Below, one piece after another: positions 1-10,558 of a stretch of DNA of 64,000 nucleotides. The notes beneath the pieces are model-generated. The model saw only the letters and a program-made list of their open reading frames with translations, was not told the DNA's origin and searched no databases. Location of the stretch: NCBI GenBank assembly GCA_029204225.1, contig CM055106.1:38963827-39027826 (forward strand). The letters run 5' to 3'. The translations under genes were made by a program, and so were the position numbers. Each line of letters begins with the position of its first letter. Within the stretch, counting starts at the first letter, position 1. The stretch is from Diphasiastrum complanatum (lineage: Eukaryota; Streptophyta; Lycopodiopsida; Lycopodiales; Lycopodiaceae).

Positions 1-1886
1 CGTTGCCAACCATGCTAACATTCTTAATATTTATTCCTCACGGAATAACAAGGATAGGAGTGGCCAATGTCCTGAATAGTTCGAAACCCATTCTACAAAA
101 GGCCAGACAAAAGAGGCAGAGGGAGCTTCAACGGACTGGGGAGATTATCGCTAAAGAAGATCCAAAGGAGACTCACATTTCCAAGTCTATTGATGATCAA
201 CCTTGCCACGACACCATTCAGGAAAGCGATGTAAAGGAGATTTCAAAATCAGATATTCCTTACGACTTCAAACTCAAGGGGTCTCTAAATGATGAGACAC
301 CCTTCAAATTTATTATTCATCGCAACAAATTTTGCATGAATTCAATTTTTGTAATCTTTTTTGATGTGAAACTTGATGGGTTCAATAGCTAATACAAGAA
401 AGAAAAAAAAGGAGAAGTGATTTGATCATGATGATAATATAGCAAAAGGGCAGGGGGTTTAAGGTTTTCAAAGAAAACACGAGTTCCAAGTCTATTAAAG
501 CTTTTTCTAAATTGATTTAAAAAGAGATGCTTGTTGTGAATAAAGAGAGAAATCAATTGTAGCACATACACTTAGAGAAGTTATCAAATATGGAGAGCTC
601 TAATAAAACCTAGCTGCTGGGGGATGGACTGGAAGCCAATAAGCAAGGAAAATATTGCCTCTAAAATTAGAGTCTAAAGTTTTGATTGCCTTGCACTCCA
701 CAACAAACTCATCAGATGTTCTTTCTTATGTTGTCCTAAAGTTTTCTAAAGAAATTAGGATTAGGAAGTATGCTTTTCTAAGCCAACAAAGATAGTATAC
801 ATATCATGGAAACCCTTAAATTAATCTATGGCTCTAAGTCCATGGTGGAGCATTTGCATAATGGCTTTGGCATATCACCAAACCTTCTATTTGGCATATC
901 GCCAAACCTTCTATCAAATCTTGAGAAAGATCAACATAGCAACACTCTCTTCCTTTCAATCATGAGGTCAATCATGAGGGCCCAATCAAGAAAACCATTG
1001 TACTTTTTCCATACGGAAGTTTAAAAATATCCCCAAACATGTTTCATACAATTTCTCACATGGATTCAATTGTAAGCTTTTAATTCACATGGATGTAGAC
1101 AAAAGGATATGCCAAATGCGGCACTACAAAGTCTCATCGAGTATTTTTTGTGAAAACCTTGATTGTTTGGAGGATGAACCAATTGTGTATATGCATTGCA
1201 AAAACAACCTTGGCGGTAATATACAACCATGTGTGTATAATTCGTATAACGCCAAAGTCAAAAGCCCAACAACATGGACCTCTACAAAAATGGCAATTGT
1301 TCACTATCGATTGTGTTTCATGAGATGCTTTTAGTTGATAAATTCATGTTTTTTCTTGGTAAATGACCATATGACGTCAAGTGCCCTCATACACTATTGC
1401 ATATGAGCACAAGCCAAAAAGAATGAAGTTCTAATTCCTAGAAAAATAAGGCCAGTTTGAAAATCATCACTTCAACTTTCTCAAAATCTACTCCACAAGG
1501 CAAATGCACCTTAAGCAATGGAAAGATTAAGCATCAACCAGCTTGCCTGCTAGTTGGAAAATCTCAAACAAGAACCTCATTTGCTTATAAAGCAGAGAAA
1601 CATTTTTATGTTGAAGTACCAACGTAACAGAAGAGATCTCAAACTTTACTCAAATAATTGTTCAACCACAACTTTGATACGATTGCAGCACAAGCAAAAG
1701 TTGGGCTCATCAGCTATGTAAAATTGTGAATTCACACTTTCTCGCTCTACTTTCTTAGAATTAGGAAAAATAAATTCCTACTGAGGAACAAAAATTCAAA
1801 ATGAGGATAAACAGTATTGTCTTTAGAAAGCCAAAGGCCTGCCCAAATTCTTCCAGAACCCGAATTTCAAAAATAAAGGACTTCTT
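1..1886. other. Intergenic, no recognised gene
   Basis: This stretch lies downstream of the P1 gene, which runs on the minus strand. It is AT-rich. An open frame at 3-392 (+) encodes 129 aa that begin hydrophobic and continue Lys/Glu-rich. I do not recognise it and see no domain or codon-level support. A 21-base near-perfect direct duplication, reading TTTGGCATATCACCAAACC and then TTTGGCATATCGCCAAACC, occurs near 867-912. No TE domain was found. Confidence 0.4.
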
Positions 1887-3590
1887 TTAGTCGAACAAGC
1901 TAAATCCCATGTCTTCATCACTTTCCTCCTTTGGTTCCTCCTGTGAATGTATGACAAGATTGAATACAATTAAACAGCATGCTTTGATGCAGTTCAAGGT
2001 TAATAACAACAAGATTCTAGCCAAAAATAAGATGAAATGTATTGCCTACTGAACAAACCTTCTTCTCTTCTTCAGCAGGTGCTGCTGCTGCTGCTGCCGC
2101 TGCACCACTGGCAGGAGCACCAGCGCTTACTGCAACAGCTGCTCCTCCTCCACCTGGCCGACAAAGAGGTAGCAGCAAACATGTTAAAGCTCCATGCACT
2201 GGTTAATGATATACTAGTCATTCACCACATCAAAACAGAATTAACGATTACCTGATCCAACATTGACAATAAGGTCCTCAACGCTTCTCTTTTCTAAAAG
2301 CTTTGCGAATAAGCTGGGCCAGTAGGACTCAATTTTCACATTGGCAGCCTTCACCAAGGTGGCAATCTTCTCAGCCTGTGTGAAAACAAACATACTGGAG
2401 TTCAATCATTATACAATCTGAATGAATAATATTCTACTCAATATAGCAGATTTTTTTTTTAGGCTGAGACAGAATTGATTTATAAAAATACTTCAAGGGC
2501 ATCAGCAGCAATTTAATGAGCACTAAATATCAGCAGAGAAAAAAAAGCTTTATTAAGGTAGTTCCATACCGACTGTTGCAGAAACGTTCAGTGAAATACA
2601 ATTAAGACTATATATATAGAATTTGCAACCAAATCTCTAACAGTACTGATTGAAATAGTTAATGATCCAAAAAGCACTATATGCAGCAAAACATGCGGCA
2701 ATTCTAAGCTGTCGCCTCCCCACTTCAACTCTTGCACTCTCAAAGAAACTAAGTTACACAAGCATGCCCTCTTTCAGTTAGACTATCTTTCAGGCTTTCA
2801 ATCAACATACGCTACTAAATCCTGAACTATTGTTTCTCAAGAGAAAACAGAGGTCAGGTAAAGCATGGTTCCCCCGGCTAGTAAAAGCGTCTCGTAGATC
2901 CTCCTGTGTATTTTCTAAGCATCTTAAAGATGTAAATATCCCTCGTTTATGGAAGCAGGGCATTATCCCCCAGAAAGGCCATTGGCTTTATAAGCAAAAT
3001 GCCCTGGAGAAATATTAAACAACCCTGGTCAGATCTTAACTATCTGATATCGCTTTTTACCGATGATAACTCCAGGAATCCAAACCTCCGTGTGCCACCA
3101 CTCCGTACGTTACAAGATCTTGAAACAACAAAGAGTGATTCCAAAAAACAAAAGACTTGATGCATTCATAGGTTACAAGACTTTGCAAAATCCAAAAGTT
3201 ATTTCTTAAAACAGAAGACTTAGACTGTCTTCATAGATTACAAGATCTTGAAACAGCAAAAAGCGAGTTCAACAGAAAACTTCAATTGCATTCACAGGTT
3301 ACAAGACCTTCAACAGCAAAGGTGATTCCAAAAACAAAGAAGTCTTAAACTATATTCATAAGTTAGAATATTTCGAAACAGCCAAAAGTTAATCCAAACA
3401 ACAACAAAAAAGACTGCTTGAATAGACCACAAGATCTTGAAACGGCAAAAACTGATAATTCCATAAAACTTTACTATCAAGAAATGTTGAACAAGGTGAG
3501 GGTGTATAAACATATTACGGTAATGGGAATGCCATCGTCGTGGAGGATGAGGGCAGCGTAGACGCAGGCTTGCTCACTAATACCGGACAT
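1887..3590 (-). CDS. RPP1: 60S acidic ribosomal protein P1, four exons
   Basis: This is cytosolic ribosomal stalk protein P1, which pairs with P2 on P0 and recruits translation factors to the GTPase centre. I read the exons on the minus strand as 3590-3519, 2375-2252, 2153-2059 and 1940-1887. All junctions are GT-AG, the frame is continuous, and the product is 114 aa, the usual length. The start [20 protein letters not shown] and the block [20 protein letters not shown] are diagnostic of P1 rather than P2. The hinge (from about residue 66) is Gly/Ala-rich with a run of eight Ala, followed by the acidic segment EEEKKEEPKEES and the conserved C-terminus [11 protein letters not shown]. The last exon encodes only that 17-residue acidic tail. 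The ATG at 3590 is the only start giving the family's N-terminus. The ending differs from the GDLGFGLFD type of angiosperm P1. I saw no frame damage, so the gene looks functional. Confidence 0.95.
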
Positions 3591-3648
3591 CTTGACGATC
3601 ACACAGCAACTGCAAAACACCAAATGATTTCGTGTCTCGAGCGATAGG

Positions 3649-3710
3649 GGCTGCTTTAGATCGCAGCTATGGCGATGGCGGCTGCTTTAGGTCGCAGCTA
3701 TGGCGATGGC
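3649..3710. repeat. 31-bp tandem duplication upstream of RPP1
   Basis: Two adjacent 31-base units (3649-3679 and 3680-3710) differ at one base. Each contains GCTGCTTTAG, TCGCAGC and ATGGCGATGG. They lie 60-120 bp upstream of the P1 start codon, in the promoter or 5' UTR. A regulatory role is possible but not shown. Confidence 0.8.
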
Positions 3711-3814
3711 GATGACAATAAAATAGATCGTCCAGAAATAAGATAGAAGTCTCAAAAGCCCTAAATAGGAAGAAACCCTAAGACCAACCGGAACCCTATT
3801 CACACATGGTGCCC

Positions 3815-4110
3815 CCCTACACACAAACACACACACACCCCACCCCGTTGAGCCTTAAAGGCACTGCCCTGGGGTTTGGCCCCAGCCCAGTGTTATCGCA
3901 CCACGTGGCACCGGTAGGGGCAGGCTGAAAATTGGGTTTTCGCTGGCGCGAGTGCCAGGCTGAGCTCGGTCCCGGGCAGGTCGCATCGGGTAGCCTGGCA
4001 CCAACCAGGTGGAGCCGGGCAAAGAGCGGCCGCGACATAGTGGCACCGGTCAGCTGCAGGGGTGGCGTCGGGCACCTCCATGCCCAGGCACACACACATA
4101 CGTGAAAAGA
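3815..4110. other. GC-rich island bounded by CA/GT tracts
   Basis: This roughly 300 bp island is much more GC-rich than its AT-rich flanks. It has repeated pieces such as GTGGCACCGGT (twice) and TGGCACC/GGGCACC, and lies between CA-dinucleotide tracts at about 3826-3838 and 4090-4099. Open frames cross it on the minus strand, but their His/Cys/Val-repeat composition comes from the CA tracts. I do not call a gene. It could be a CpG-rich promoter fragment or an inserted GC-rich repeat. Confidence 0.5.
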
Positions 4111-4146
4111 GGGGTTTGCATACATATTCCCTCTGTGTAATGTCAT

Positions 4147-5391
4147 GAAAACGCTAATGGGATATATATTTTGGTTGGCCGGACACGTGGCGCCCGGGCA
4201 GCCAAATTTTTAAAAAAAAATGTGTGGTTATGGTGGAGCTGGGGCCAAAGTGATACAACACCATCAAGTGTGCTCAATTTTTTGTTGGGCCTCATGTGAA
4301 AACCTTCAGAGCAGTGGCAATCAAGGCGGTCCCTCCTAATTATGTGGTGGAGGCTCAACTCACGGTGAAAGGATACGACTTCCACCAAGAGAGCCCCTGT
4401 CGTCGTTCATTGAGGGCATCACTTCCACTACCAACATAACCCCCACCACCGATGGTGACACTAGGGCTACTTGGCAGTCGAGATGACCAACAATCTCAAT
4501 GTCATAAAGACAAGCAATCGTGGTGCAAAATCCGCTCCTCCAAAAACTTGCCACCTCCATGGATTCATCCACCTCCATGTTGCTCCAAGTGAAAAGTTTA
4601 TCAGTCCAACCATGTCATTGTAACTAATGCTCGTGAAAATTTTGTGCCTTCTACGTGTGAGTCTTTTTGATGTATTTATTGGTCTTGTGCACCTTTTGAC
4701 ATTCAAAAGACATTAATAAAGTTTATTTCTTTTTAGTTTTGCCTTCCAACCCGAAATCCAGTATAGAGGAATTAATTAAATAAGGCCTATACCGCTCAAG
4801 TTCAAACCCGCCCACACATGGATGGTGTCTGAGAAAACAATAATAATAAAAAAAATAAGTAAACTAAATATCTATAAAAACAATTTTGTATATATTCATT
4901 TCTATATTGTTTCAAGGCATTAATATTCAAAGCCATAGCGACTAAAAGTAGCTATATTCCAATGATCTTTGTTCCTTGACAATCTTGACCTAGAGTCAAT
5001 GAAATGATAATACAATGACATTACTCGATATAGACATTGACTAGGTTATGTGTTGCATGCTACTTTCCATTAAAAAAACAAGAAAATTAAATGTCCAAAT
5101 TAGCTGCAAATTGAATCAAACATGATTCCAATTTGAACCTTATTTGAACAACATCTTTGGTCATCTTCCATAATAATTGAGCATTCACCGCAATCCTTCC
5201 ATGAAAACAACAAAATTAGAATAAAAATGCAATTTTGATCTAAGTTTTGGTGATGAAAGATGATACATTGGATCAAGTATCACTTTTGAATAAAGAACCA
5301 AATGAACATAGGGACAAGTAGCATGAATTGCCACAATAGTTACTTTTTGTAAAACACAAAACAATATTTTGCTTGTGTTGCAACGAATATA
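4147..5391. other. Intergenic, nothing recognised
   Basis: AT-rich sequence with no convincing coding frame, LTR or RNA gene. Short minus-strand frames look like chance. Confidence 0.4.
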
Positions 5392-6111
5392 GTGAAACGA
5401 AAAGGAGTATATTGTCACTTTGATAAGATCCAAGAAGAGCTCCTCCGGTCAAAGAAACAACTGGACCGCATTTGGAATACGTCTTGTAGACTTGACGTAG
5501 GCGTATCAATGCTGAAAAAAGATGAAGACAATGACGATGCTGGAGCACCCGAGCAAAGCCGATCTATCAACCAACGAGGTGTTGGACTTGGCATGCCATT
5601 TCAAGGTTCCACAACAAGCTCCCTCCATAAGCCTGTCATGGGTTCCTCCACCTACACTCGATTGTCCCATTCACCTTCATTTTGTTCTGAACCATTTTTA
5701 TCCTACTCAATTTTTTCTTCTACTTATTCGACCACCTCCATTTTCACATCTAACACCATACCCACCACATCTTCTTTGAAATCTGATGACCATTTTTTGA
5801 AACAGTTCATTTCGCCAACAACCAAATACAATCTCATAACTAACCCACCACCCATCACTCATCAACTAACTTCACCTCTTTCACCCCCTGACTTCAATTT
5901 TTTTGATCAAGATCCACAACTTGACGAGACTGTGCAGCCTTCAAAGAGACTTTCTTCATCCCTTCCAAGGAGTAAGAGCGACACCTTCTCCGGACCAAGG
6001 TCTGAGGGTTCACTACCAAGGGTGCGTGATACAAAGAGTACCACGGCCTTGGATGACTATTTGGAGAAAACTGTCCGAGAAATCCAAAGAGAACATCCAA
6101 AGACAATTTGA
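5392..6111 (+). CDS. Unrecognised 239-aa open frame, Ser/Thr/Pro-rich
   Basis: I do not recognise this frame. It is the longest plus-strand frame in the first 18 kb. It opens with a charged, helix-prone segment containing IQEELLRSKKQLDRIW. A long Ser/Thr/Pro-rich low-complexity middle follows, ending in a charged segment around LEKTVREIQREHPK. The frame stops just after this, and similar charged sequence (KRAQRILEDLQKR) continues in another frame, suggesting decay. The composition fits a retroelement gag/ORF1 linker or a disordered plant protein. A purine-rich stretch and a TG start near 7026-7039 downstream would fit a retroelement 3' end, but no enzyme domain is visible. It may be a degraded TE ORF, so the CDS label is weak. 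Confidence 0.25.
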   Translation: MKRKGVYCHFDKIQEELLRSKKQLDRIWNTSCRLDVGVSMLKKDEDNDDAGAPEQSRSINQRGVGLGMPFQGSTTSSLHKPVMGSSTYTRLSHSPSFCSEPFLSYSIFSSTYSTTSIFTSNTIPTTSSLKSDDHFLKQFISPTTKYNLITNPPPITHQLTSPLSPPDFNFFDQDPQLDETVQPSKRLSSSLPRSKSDTFSGPRSEGSLPRVRDTKSTTALDDYLEKTVREIQREHPKTI

Positions 6112-7917
6112 TGATCGAAAAGAGCTCAAAGAATTTTAGAGGACCTACAAAAAAGAAGATCGAGAGGGTTCAAAGAAAGTGACTACTGAGGATTACCCCA
6201 AGCTCAACAGCCTAGTGAACGCTTTATGACCGCAACCCTCTTGGAGGATCGTGATGCTGCTGAACAGCGATGATTGAGCGATGATGGAACAGCGATGATC
6301 AGCTTCAAGAATACCTAAGGGCATGAAGCTGGAAAAGGGTTGATCCCTATTATGTGTCTATGAAAAGAAGGGATCCTTGGGAAAGAAAGAAGCCAGTCAA
6401 GCAACAAGTCAACTAGCCAGTTATTCCAGGAGTTGATTCGAGCTCATCCTTCGAAAAGTATTGAGCTGCCCTATTAAAGTTTGGACACACCTATAAGGGA
6501 AGTGTTGATGCTATAGTCTGAGAAAGTGCGACTTATTGTTTATCTGTAGCCTTTCTCGTGACATTGGATTGCTACTGGGATAAAGGGTTGGGTGTCAATC
6601 AACCCCTACAAATAGAAGGACATTTGATGATGGCAAGGCTCTTTTTTTTAAGCAGCATTTTCCTCCGGTTAGTACGTACACATGATCGAGAAATGGTACG
6701 GAAACAAATTCATACCTAGAATGAGGCCATATCCAGGACATATTCTGATGGACATAAAAATGAGATACATCAAATTTGAAGCCATCGGAAAGAAGATCGA
6801 ATACAAGAAGTCTCTTTGAAAACAGAAAGGTAAGAAAGACAAACATGAGCTGCTCAGTTACACAGGGCTATCTTGATAAGCCGCTGCAACCGTTGAAGTT
6901 CTTGCCAAAGGCGCACGACAATGGCGACCAATAAGTTCTTGGTTTTACGCAGGCAAATGCTGATCCATGCCTTTCCAAGAACCACACGTCAAAATTGAGT
7001 CAGTGCAGTGGGACATGCAACACTATAGGGGAGGATAATGTTAGCTGATTGCCACGCCCCAAGGTGTCAATGCAGTGTCTCATCACTCAAAAGGGTTTCC
7101 AGTGGAGTTGAAGTTGAGAGCTGAGTCTGAGAGCACGAGAATTACTAGTGCTAGACTAAATTGTATATTTTGTGATAATTCTCAAAAGATGAAAGACCAT
7201 GTGGGAGCTAGTAATTTGGGCCCTCTCAAACTTGAGATGTATTTTTAATTAAGAGGCCATCTAATAATGAGTAAATTAAAGGGTGACCTCCTAATTATGT
7301 GTAAATCAGGAGGTGGAACCAAAGTGTCATAGAAATGGATTCACCCACTCGTGGGTGTTTAGGATGGCCTCCTCCACGAGTTTCAGAGCATAAGAATTGT
7401 TACAAGATGTTGTTGAACTGTTAATTGAGAATCCTTCTATTTTCATTTCCCTCTATGCTCCATCTTCATGCATTCAATTTGGGTACTTGTGTATGAATGT
7501 GCTTGTTGATTCTTCCTTCTTTCAGATTTGATTTTGTGATTAACATCGGGTAGATGTGCAGGGCTTAGTTTTTTCCATCAATAACTCTCGTAGAGATTTT
7601 CATAATACATCTAAGTCAAGTCTGATCAAATTTGATGTTGCTTTAGGAGTTTTTATTACAAATGTTGAGTGATAGTTGTAATAAACACTTGTATGATCTT
7701 GGAGTTCTTAGTTAGATTCAATTTTGTTGATCTGATGATTTCAATAGGAGTAGATTCATTCTTATTCACTGTTTCTTGCTTCGTTTAGATTAGTAATAAT
7801 CTACATTATGTAAGAAACCAAAGAAGATCTAAAATAGATTGTAGAACATAGATATCTGAGTCCTGATAGATCATAGATTTAAGTGGATCTTCCATTATCA
7901 GTCAAGGATCGAGAGCA
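6112..7917. other. Degraded unknown sequence before element A
   Basis: Scattered charged peptide fragments continue for a few hundred bases after the 239-aa frame, with many stops. A purine tract (AGGGGAGGA near 7026-7035) followed by TGTTAGC looks like a polypurine tract beside an LTR start, but I found no second copy of that LTR. The segment 7571-7632 is nearly repeated at 62625-62690, sharing ACTCTCGTAGAGATTTTCAT. Confidence 0.3.
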
Positions 7918-8207
7918 ATCTGAATATTATTGGGATTGTATGCTCTTATGCTTTTTGTGAGAGAGAAAGGGAGAGAGAGAGAAGCAAGTATCTATCTATT
8001 TGTGGATCATCGGATTAATGGATGTAGTGTTAATTGTGTAGTGCTAATGGATGTTAGAGTTAGATGTGGATCTTCCATACATGCTGAATTCTGATTTATG
8101 ATATCGCTCTAACGGGATCGAACCTACGCGTGACAACTAATTTCATTTCCTTGATGCTTGAGTGCTTGAATCTTGGGTTAAGGATGGGCTAGGAAATAAA
8201 CCCACTA
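7918..8207 (+). repeat. Element A 5' LTR, 3' portion
   Basis: About 290 bp, matching 11001-11289 at roughly 93% by eye, from ATCTGAATATTATTGGGATT to AGGAAATAAACCCACTA. Both copies contain the GAGAGAGA-rich tract and CGAACCTACGCGTGACAACT. It ends just before the PBS, as an LTR should. Homology stops abruptly at its left edge. Confidence 0.8.
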
Positions 8208-8213
8208 CAATTT

Positions 8214-8231
8214 GGGCACCGTTGCCAGGGA
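8214..8231 (+). other. Primer-binding site, tRNA-Asp-like
   Basis: GGGCACCGTTGCCAGGGA lies six bases past the LTR end. It differs at three positions from the complement of the 3' end of plant nuclear tRNA-Asp(GUC), TGGCGCCGTTGCCGGGGA. Several Ty3/gypsy lineages of plants (for example Athila-like) prime from this tRNA. Confidence 0.75.
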
Positions 8232-9393
8232 GCTACGCCAATTTTAAATTGCAACATGTTGGTAGATGGTTAGCTTGCATTAGGCATCTTGTTTTGGCAT
8301 GAATAGGGTTAAAATTGCATTTTAGGGTTAGATTGATAGTGATTTTTGCTTGATTTGAGTGGATCTTGTTGTTTGAAATCTAATTTGATTTGTTGAACAT
8401 GAATAGATATTCAGATCACAATTCTTAAGATCCATTTGGATCTGAGAAACAAAAAAAAAACAACAAAAATCGGTCATTTCTACCATATTTGAGAAAAGGA
8501 CAAAATCGTCATCAGATCTGGTAACTTTTTATTTTCTTACAAGAAACCTTCGCCGAGTTGTATGAAGCTTCGGTTTCACTCACAGATCCTTCAGATTGAA
8601 GGATGAAGATTAATTCCCAATAGATTCGCAAAAACATCAGAAAAACCATAAAAAAAATCAAAAAATTTGAAAATACAAGGAAAAAGAACCTTCGCCCATT
8701 TCATTGTGCATAGGTGTGATTCAGATCTACTTATTGCCAAGTCGACGAAGAATAATACCAAAAATAGAAGGCCAAAGTGATTGTTCATCTAATTTTTGGT
8801 AACCTTTTGTGAAAAATTTATAACTTTCTGCAAAAATATCAGTTCTCTGAGAAGAACCTTTGCCTAAACCTTCGCCAGAGTCTGTGTCAGTCCCACTTAC
8901 TATTTTTGATAATCAATAAGTTGGGCAAAGGTTTTCCGAAGATCAGTTGTCATATTGTCATACTTTTGTCAAAAAAAAATTCTTTTTTTGCAAAAATACC
9001 AAAATTACTCTTGAATCTTCGCCACATCCTTCACCGAGTTTTCTGAGGAATCTAAATATAGTAATTTACCATTTGCAAGTTTGACTAAGATTAGATCTAT
9101 CAAGATCTTCCAAAAAGTCAATTTTTACTCTCGCCAAGTTGCAAAAACTCCATTTTTTTAATCAAAAAGAACCTTCGCCAGTTCTACCACGCATTTATCT
9201 GTGTCAGATTTATCTACTATAAAGTCGGCGAAGGTTAATTTTACTATATTTGTCAGTAAATAGCCAGATTAGTGATTTTTTTACCAAAAATAACAGTGAA
9301 AAACCTTCACCGAGTCTACCTTCACCCAGGAAACCTTCGCTAATACTATTTTTAGGTTATGATTTACCAGATCTAGCCACTGTCGAATTTTTT
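8232..9393 (+). other. Element A leader with CCTTCGCCGAG motifs
   Basis: This is non-coding, AT-rich sequence. It carries many copies of a motif near (A)ACCTTCGCCGAG on either strand, for example at 8547, 8691, 8873, 9027, 9169, 9226 (reverse), 9304 and 9331. The spacing is irregular, at about 50-150 bp. The same motif fills the leader of copy N (16474-16793), and shorter forms occur upstream of the D ORF. Confidence 0.6.
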
Positions 9394-9568
9394 AAACCAA
9401 TTTTGGTGAGAGAGCCAGCTTTATTCACTAACTTGACATTTAGGCCTGTGACATTAAAAGTCCTGCAAGAAGGCCTAAAGTCCTTTTATTAACTTGTAAC
9501 TAATCAAATAACTATGTGATCATCAAGTTGGACTTACACACGCAGGGTGACAAATCCCTCTCACTTAT
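9394..9568 (-). repeat. Inverted LTR fragment, left arm
   Basis: This is the reverse complement of 10551-10724, about 93% identical by eye. Conserved blocks include GACATTTAGGCCT and GTAACTAATCAAATAACTAT. It corresponds to the first 175 bases of the 3' LTR, placed in reverse inside the element. The two arms flank the ORF at 9604-10558 and could pair as a long hairpin. Confidence 0.85.
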
Positions 9569-9603
9569 TAGCTAAGTTTAGGGTTGCCTTGGGATCCGCA
9601 AAC

Positions 9604-10558
9604 CCTCTATTAGTTACCGGACGAAATCAGATACATGTTCAGGAAAGTTGAAACCTACCGCACTTCATTGGTAGGGTTTCAAGAAAAAATTGATAAACTC
9701 AAACATACGGCAACCACTAAGTTGGAAAGGCAAAAGCAATCATCAAAGATTACGAAAAGGCAGCCGCTCAAGTATTGGAAGCCGACACTCAAATTCCAGT
9801 TCATGTGATGCCGCAATTCTTGCCTCAGCACCAAGATCAGGGAGGCATGGATACAGGGTTGGACGGGCCAGAAATCCAAGATATACCAGACGTCCAGGCC
9901 ACAGAAGAAGGTCCATCAACGTCAAGTCCTAGGCCATTGTTTCATAAACCGATCACCATCGAGGACCAGATCCGAACATTTCTACAACAACACCCTCATA
10001 TGTCTTTGAGGGGTGGATGGGTAATCAGAGCAGCCGACATGGAAAGCAACCGTATCTAAAAAGACTCCGGATTCTTCTAAGAGTTACATTGCCAGCCCTC
10101 ACCAATTGCGGGTAGATCCTTATTATTTACCAATGCCAAGACACGATAAATGAAAAGATTTGGGGATTCTTTTGGATCAAATCAGCATCCATACCCCAAA
10201 TTGGCCCATACTTAATCATATTTACAATTGGCCTATATCTATTGATTTCAATAGGGCCTTACAATTTTATGCGGCCGAGTATAGACATTCGCCAAATCCG
10301 ACCGCTAGGCAATCTGCGCATTTTGTGAATGATTTGACAATGTTAGCGTCCGTAGCAACAAAATGGGATGATTGCCTTCCCCAATTGGCTTTTGATCTAA
10401 ATAAACAAACGACATCCGACAGTGCTCAAGATCAATTGCCACTTGCCAGATTATACTATCGTGTTGTGATGTTGGGCGGACAATGGGAATCAAGATTTAC
10501 GGCATGGACCACGTCATGGATTGTCGGGACGAATAAGGGCTTCCTAGCCAATAAGTGA
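9604..10558 (+). pseudogene. Unknown retroelement ORF, C-terminal half (copy A)
   Basis: The function is unknown. After a helical, Lys/Gln-rich coiled-coil-like segment (about 9640-9790), an acidic/Pro-rich linker follows in the frame 9775-10059. The conserved block KPITIEDQIRTFLQQHPHMS comes next, then SPHQLRVDPYYLP in another frame. The long frame 10160-10558 contains TPNWPILNHIYNWP, DFNRALQFYAAEY, ATKWDDCLPQLAFDLNK and LARLYYRVVMLGGQWESRF. Each block aligns with the minus-strand copy D at 53486-52656, where one sees KPTSIEDEINAYL, SPRQLRVNAHYLP, PTKWDNFLSANCFD and VAQVYYRVGLLGDPWPSRF. Conservation between separate copies shows this was a real protein. In copy A, stops and frameshifts occur near 10058 and 10151. 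The frame ends directly at the 3' LTR. It could be a divergent gag capsid region or an Ogre/Tat-type ORF1. Confidence 0.65.

Noticed and set aside
2037..2255. 72-aa Leu-rich plus-strand frame
   Set aside because: Antisense shadow of the alanine-rich P1 exon 3.
3817..4146. 109-aa minus-strand frame as a gene
   Set aside because: It is open because of GC-rich composition and CA/GT tracts (CVCVCV ends). No domain is seen and neighbouring frames are also open.
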